Assembly: GCF_900108395.1 (NCBI RefSeq)
Contig: NZ_FNXE01000002.1
Span: forward strand, 62,001-126,000
Reading direction: 5' to 3'
DNA length: 64,000 nucleotides
From: Paenimyroides marinum
GTDB lineage: Bacteria; Bacteroidota; Bacteroidia; Flavobacteriales; Flavobacteriaceae
This document shows positions 61,093-64,000 of this stretch, in pieces. Positions within the stretch are counted from its first letter, which is position 1; each line of letters opens with the position of its first letter. The translations under genes and the position numbers were made by a program. The notes below the pieces were generated by a model, which had not been told where the DNA came from, searched no databases, and saw only the letters and a list, made by a program, of their open reading frames with translations.

Positions 61093-62400
61093 ATGAAAAA
61101 AATAGCAGTAATAGGACAAGGATATGTAGGCTTACCTTTAGCTATCGCGTTTTCTCAGCATTTTTTTGTGGTGGGTTTTGACATTGACAAAGAACGCGTA
61201 CGAGAGTTGAATGCTGGACAAGACCGAACATTAGAAGCTGATTTACAAAAATTAAACGAAGGGATAGCCACGGCAAAAGCAACCAATTTTGCAAAAGGTT
61301 ATAAAGCTTCTTGTGATATAGAAGATTTAACCCAGGCTCAAATATACATTGTAACGGTGCCCACACCTATTGACCGTTTCAACGCTCCTAATCTAACCCC
61401 CTTATTAAAGGCATCGGAAATGCTGGGTAACGTATTAAAAAAAGGCGACATTGTTATTTACGAATCAACAGTGTATCCCGGTTGTACGGAAGAAGATTGT
61501 GTGCCGGTACTCGAAAAACATTCCGGTTTAACGTTAAATACTGATTTTTATGTGGGTTATTCACCCGAGCGCATCAACCCTGGTGATAAAGTAAATACCT
61601 TAACCACCATTAAAAAAGTAACCTCGGGTTCTACACTTGAAATTGCAGAAGAAATCGACCAATTATATAAAACCATCATTACTGCCGGTACACATAAAGC
61701 ACCTAATATTAAAGTAGCCGAAGCCTCAAAAGCCATTGAAAATGCCCAGCGCGACGTAAATATTTCATTTGTGAATGAACTGGCGTTGATTTTTGACCGC
61801 ATCGGTATTGATACCAACGATGTGTTAGAAGCCGCTGGTACCAAATTCAATTTCTTAAAATACAAACCAGGATTGGTAGGTGGGCACTGTATCTCGGTTG
61901 ATCCCTATTATTTGGCACATAAAGCCACGCAATTGGGGTATTATCCTGATGTAATTTTATCTGGTCGTAGGGTAAATGATTCGGTAGCAGAGTTTATCGC
62001 TTCAAAAGTGGTTAAACTAATGATTAAAAAGGGAACGGTTGTGCAAGGAGCTAAAGCGTTGATTTTAGGAGTCACTTTTAAAGAAAATTGCCCTGATGTA
62101 CGCAACACCAAAGTGGTTGATGTGTACCGTGAACTAAAAGAATATGGTGTAAATGTAGATGTGTACGACCCTTGGGCAAATAGTGATGAAGTGCATCGTG
62201 AGTATAATTTACAATCAGAATCAGACATAGAGCAAATTCGCACATTCGCAAATTTGCATAATGGATACGATGCCATCATAGTAGCCGTAGCACATAACGA
62301 GTTTTTAAAATTAGATATTAACAAACTAAAAAACGATCAAGCAGTTGTATTTGATATCAAAGCTTGTCTAGATCGAGAATTGGTTGATGCTAGATTGTAA
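61093..62400 (+). CDS. UDP-GlcNAc 6-dehydrogenase, WbpO/TviB type
   Basis: A 435-residue nucleotide-sugar dehydrogenase. GQGYVGLPLA (8-17) binds NAD, VTVPTPIDRFNAPNL and YESTVYPGCTEEDC are WbpO/TviB signatures, and the catalytic cysteine is C266 in GGHCISVDPYYL. VLGVTFKENCPDVRNTKV and DVYDPWANSDEV follow. Makes UDP-GlcNAcA, which the WbpP-type epimerase at 52612 would turn into UDP-GalNAcA. Residues about 380-391 are encoded by four octamer repeat units (62232-62263) and lengthen the loop before GYDAIIVAVAH. Confidence 0.9.
   Translation: MKKIAVIGQGYVGLPLAIAFSQHFFVVGFDIDKERVRELNAGQDRTLEADLQKLNEGIATAKATNFAKGYKASCDIEDLTQAQIYIVTVPTPIDRFNAPNLTPLLKASEMLGNVLKKGDIVIYESTVYPGCTEEDCVPVLEKHSGLTLNTDFYVGYSPERINPGDKVNTLTTIKKVTSGSTLEIAEEIDQLYKTIITAGTHKAPNIKVAEASKAIENAQRDVNISFVNELALIFDRIGIDTNDVLEAAGTKFNFLKYKPGLVGGHCISVDPYYLAHKATQLGYYPDVILSGRRVNDSVAEFIASKVVKLMIKKGTVVQGAKALILGVTFKENCPDVRNTKVVDVYRELKEYGVNVDVYDPWANSDEVHREYNLQSESDIEQIRTFANLHNGYDAIIVAVAHNEFLKLDINKLKNDQAVVFDIKACLDRELVDARL
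62232..62263. repeat. Octamer array inside the coding sequence
   Basis: GCAAATTC GCACATTC GCAAATTT GCATAATG, four contiguous 8-bp units in frame with the WbpO-type gene (residues about 380-391, QIRTFANLHN). Same family as the intergenic arrays at 55841, 58957 and 61005. Confidence 0.8.
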
Positions 62401-62402
62401 TT

Positions 62403-62720
62403 ATGAACATTTTAAATTTAATAGATAGAAGCCACGAATTATTTACTAACGATATTTTATCTCGAAGAAGAAAAAATAGTGAGTACTTCAATTTTTAGTC
62501 ATTGGTAGAAGAGAATCAATGGTTTTAAGAAATGATTAGTGCTTTTGAAAAGGCCAATAGAGTAAAAACTCCATATAAAATAAAAGAATGCAAAGATATG
62601 GTGATAATAAAGAGATGTATACAGATAGATTACTCTATAACAGAGAGAGAGTTAAATCAGTAACCTAAGACTTATTTAGAAGAGTCAATGAAAAACAGGA
62701 TGAGAATTGCAAAAAGAATA
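62403..62720 (+). pseudogene. Chimeric remnant: dehydratase-like start fused to degenerate GalE C-terminus
   Basis: Directly after the WbpO-type gene. The first 25 codons (MNILNLIDRSHELFTNDI...) resemble, from memory, the N-terminus of polysaccharide-locus UDP-sugar dehydratase-type proteins. The following part (62484-62720) aligns with residues near the end of galE in this window: EYFN, EMISAFEKANRVKTPYKIKE, DYSITERELN and the LEESMK end match EYFN, EMIEAFEKANNLKVPYEIK, DYSLAKKELN and LETSMK. Stops at 62496, 62526 and 62661 and a compensating frameshift around RYGDNKEMYTD show it is broken. Confidence 0.75.
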
Positions 62721-62771
62721 TAAAATATTAAATAGAACTTATCCTTTGTTGATAAGTCTTTTATCAAGTTA

Positions 62772-64000
62772 ATGAGCTCATTATTAAAAAAATCTTTAAT
62801 TTATGCAGTTGGAACTTTTGGTTCAAAAGTTCTGATTTTTTTATTGGTTCCCTTATATAGCTATTTTGTAAACAAAGAGGGATTTGGTTACTATGATATT
62901 GTAAATTCTACAATGAACCTTTTGATTCCTTTATTGACCTTTCAAATATCAGATAGTTTGTTTAGGTGGTTGATTACAAAGAATGATGATTTCAATTATT
63001 CCCAAAAAATTATTTCCAATGGATTCATTGCTCTTTGTGGGGGAATTCTTGTAGTGTTTTTGGCATCATTGATGATATATTTTCTGAATCCAATTCAATA
63101 CCAAGGGTGGATTACAATAATGTTTGTTGTAGCAATGATTTATCCTTTTCTGCAACAAGTAACGAGAGGTTTAGGAAAAAATAAACTTTTTGCTTTAAAC
63201 GGTATAACGTATTCATTCATATATGTTTTAGCAAATGTCTTTTTTTTAATTATATTCAAATTAGGTGTAGAGGGAATTTTTTTGTCCAGTATTGTAGCTT
63301 TTTTTTTAGCGAGTATGGCAATAGTATATAGAATAAAATTTCATAAATATTTACGTTTTAGTTTTTATGATAAGGCAGAAATCACAGATTTAATCAAATA
63401 TTCTTTGCCGCTAGTTCCTAATACTATTAGTTGGTGGTTGATTAACTCAGCAAATAAGTATATAATACTATTTTTTTTAGGGGTTTCAGCAAATGGACTT
63501 TTTGCGATGTCGAACAGGTTTCCAATCATTATGGTAATGATAAACCAAATTTTTATGTTAGCGTGGCAGGAGCAAGCGATTGTCGATTATGAAAAAAAAG
63601 ATGCAAAAACAAACGCTTCTGTTTTAAATGGATTGATAAAAGCTCAATTTATTTTGGTAGTAGTTTTATCGCTTGTATCACAGTGGGTAATAAATTTGAT
63701 TTTATCAACAGAATATTATGAATCTTGGAAGTATATGCCAATACTTTTTTTAGGTGCAGCATTTAATTCTTTTTCGGCATATTATGGGGCGTTTTATTTA
63801 GGTGCAAAAAAAACAAAAATTATATTTACAACTACTGTTTTTGGAGGCATTGTATCTATATTGCTATCATTAGTATTGGTAAATATTATCGGATTATTAG
63901 GTGTAGCAATAGCGATTGCAATTGGATATTTTACATTATTTATAATCCGAAGAATAAGCATAAAAAAGATTACACAGATAGACAGTACCAGTAAAAATTT
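62772..64000 (+). CDS. Oligosaccharide flippase Wzx, partial at right edge
   Basis: The first 409 codons of a PST-family membrane protein of the inner membrane, open to the window end. It has the Wzx opening LLKKSLIYAVGTFGSKVLIFLLVPLYSYF, the FGYYDIVNS segment and about ten to eleven hydrophobic segments, with the paired helix pattern of the polysaccharide_synt family. Wzx flips lipid-linked repeat units across the inner membrane. Begins 51 nt after the pseudogene; no promoter is clear in the gap. AT content is higher than in the preceding dehydrogenase genes, typical of flippase and polymerase genes. Confidence 0.88.
   Translation, partial: MSSLLKKSLIYAVGTFGSKVLIFLLVPLYSYFVNKEGFGYYDIVNSTMNLLIPLLTFQISDSLFRWLITKNDDFNYSQKIISNGFIALCGGILVVFLASLMIYFLNPIQYQGWITIMFVVAMIYPFLQQVTRGLGKNKLFALNGITYSFIYVLANVFFLIIFKLGVEGIFLSSIVAFFLASMAIVYRIKFHKYLRFSFYDKAEITDLIKYSLPLVPNTISWWLINSANKYIILFFLGVSANGLFAMSNRFPIIMVMINQIFMLAWQEQAIVDYEKKDAKTNASVLNGLIKAQFILVVVLSLVSQWVINLILSTEYYESWKYMPILFLGAAFNSFSAYYGAFYLGAKKTKIIFTTTVFGGIVSILLSLVLVNIIGLLGVAIAIAIGYFTLFIIRRISIKKITQIDSTSKN

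Overview
The window is chromosomal DNA of a member of the Bacteroidota, almost certainly family Flavobacteriaceae (Flavobacterium/Myroides-like). The base composition is AT-rich. Promoters match the Bacteroidota pattern TAnnTTTG (-7), sometimes with TTTG about 19-21 nt upstream, and Shine-Dalgarno sequences are mostly absent. There are many lipoproteins with an S/A-C lipobox, the gliding-motility genes gldF and gldG, an adjacent phoH and SAM-hydroxide adenosyltransferase, a split two-subunit transketolase, a eukaryote-like RimO/SecA/MenB housekeeping set and MeaB/PduO B12 functions. The genus cannot be fixed from this sequence alone.

Layout. (1) 1-13 kb: purC (cut at the left edge), a nitroreductase, serC, a META-domain lipoprotein, an AEC transporter, rimO, an outer-membrane barrel, dapD, phoH, a SAM-hydroxide adenosyltransferase, a small monooxygenase-fold protein, gldF-gldG and dnaN. 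(2) 13-24.7 kb: divergent dps/oxyR, a small conserved ORF, a DUF4920 lipoprotein-cytochrome-like lipoprotein-mnmD operon, ilvE, two membrane-anchored small genes, secA, a DUF2795 gene, a PduO-type adenosyltransferase, DoxX, a reduced methyltransferase-like protein and two tandem tRNA-Arg(ACG) genes. (3) 24.8-52.6 kb: a S41 protease and a serine hydrolase (both lipoproteins), menB, cvfB-like, a KTSC lipoprotein, an ABC-F ATPase, meaB, an Fsr-like MFS, a FAD-linked oxidase with rluE-like, a very small two-gene ABC unit, a CDF exporter, an MFS/ABC-ATPase pair, the split transketolase with a secreted protein between its halves, prfC, several secreted unknowns, a CHY-zinc-finger lipoprotein, recR and a sodium:solute symporter.

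(4) 52.6-64 kb: a surface-polysaccharide locus. It has a WbpP/TviC-type epimerase, a winged-helix regulator with a near-ideal promoter, a small OmpA-barrel-like protein, galE, a TagD-like cytidylyltransferase, a four-helix-bundle protein, UDP-glucose 6-dehydrogenase, a WbpO/TviB-type UDP-GlcNAc dehydrogenase, a chimeric pseudogene scar and a Wzx flippase cut at the right edge. Together these predict supply of UDP-galactose, UDP-glucuronate, UDP-GlcNAcA and UDP-GalNAcA for a capsule or O-antigen, which Wzx would flip.

The most unusual feature is the repeat content of part 4. Every gap from the regulator to the WbpO-like gene holds dispersed repeats of two families: a longer inverted-type element, and arrays of an 8-bp unit of form GCRAATNN. 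One octamer array lies inside the coding sequence of the WbpO-like dehydrogenase. No CRISPR array, rRNA operon, integrase or insertion sequence was seen.
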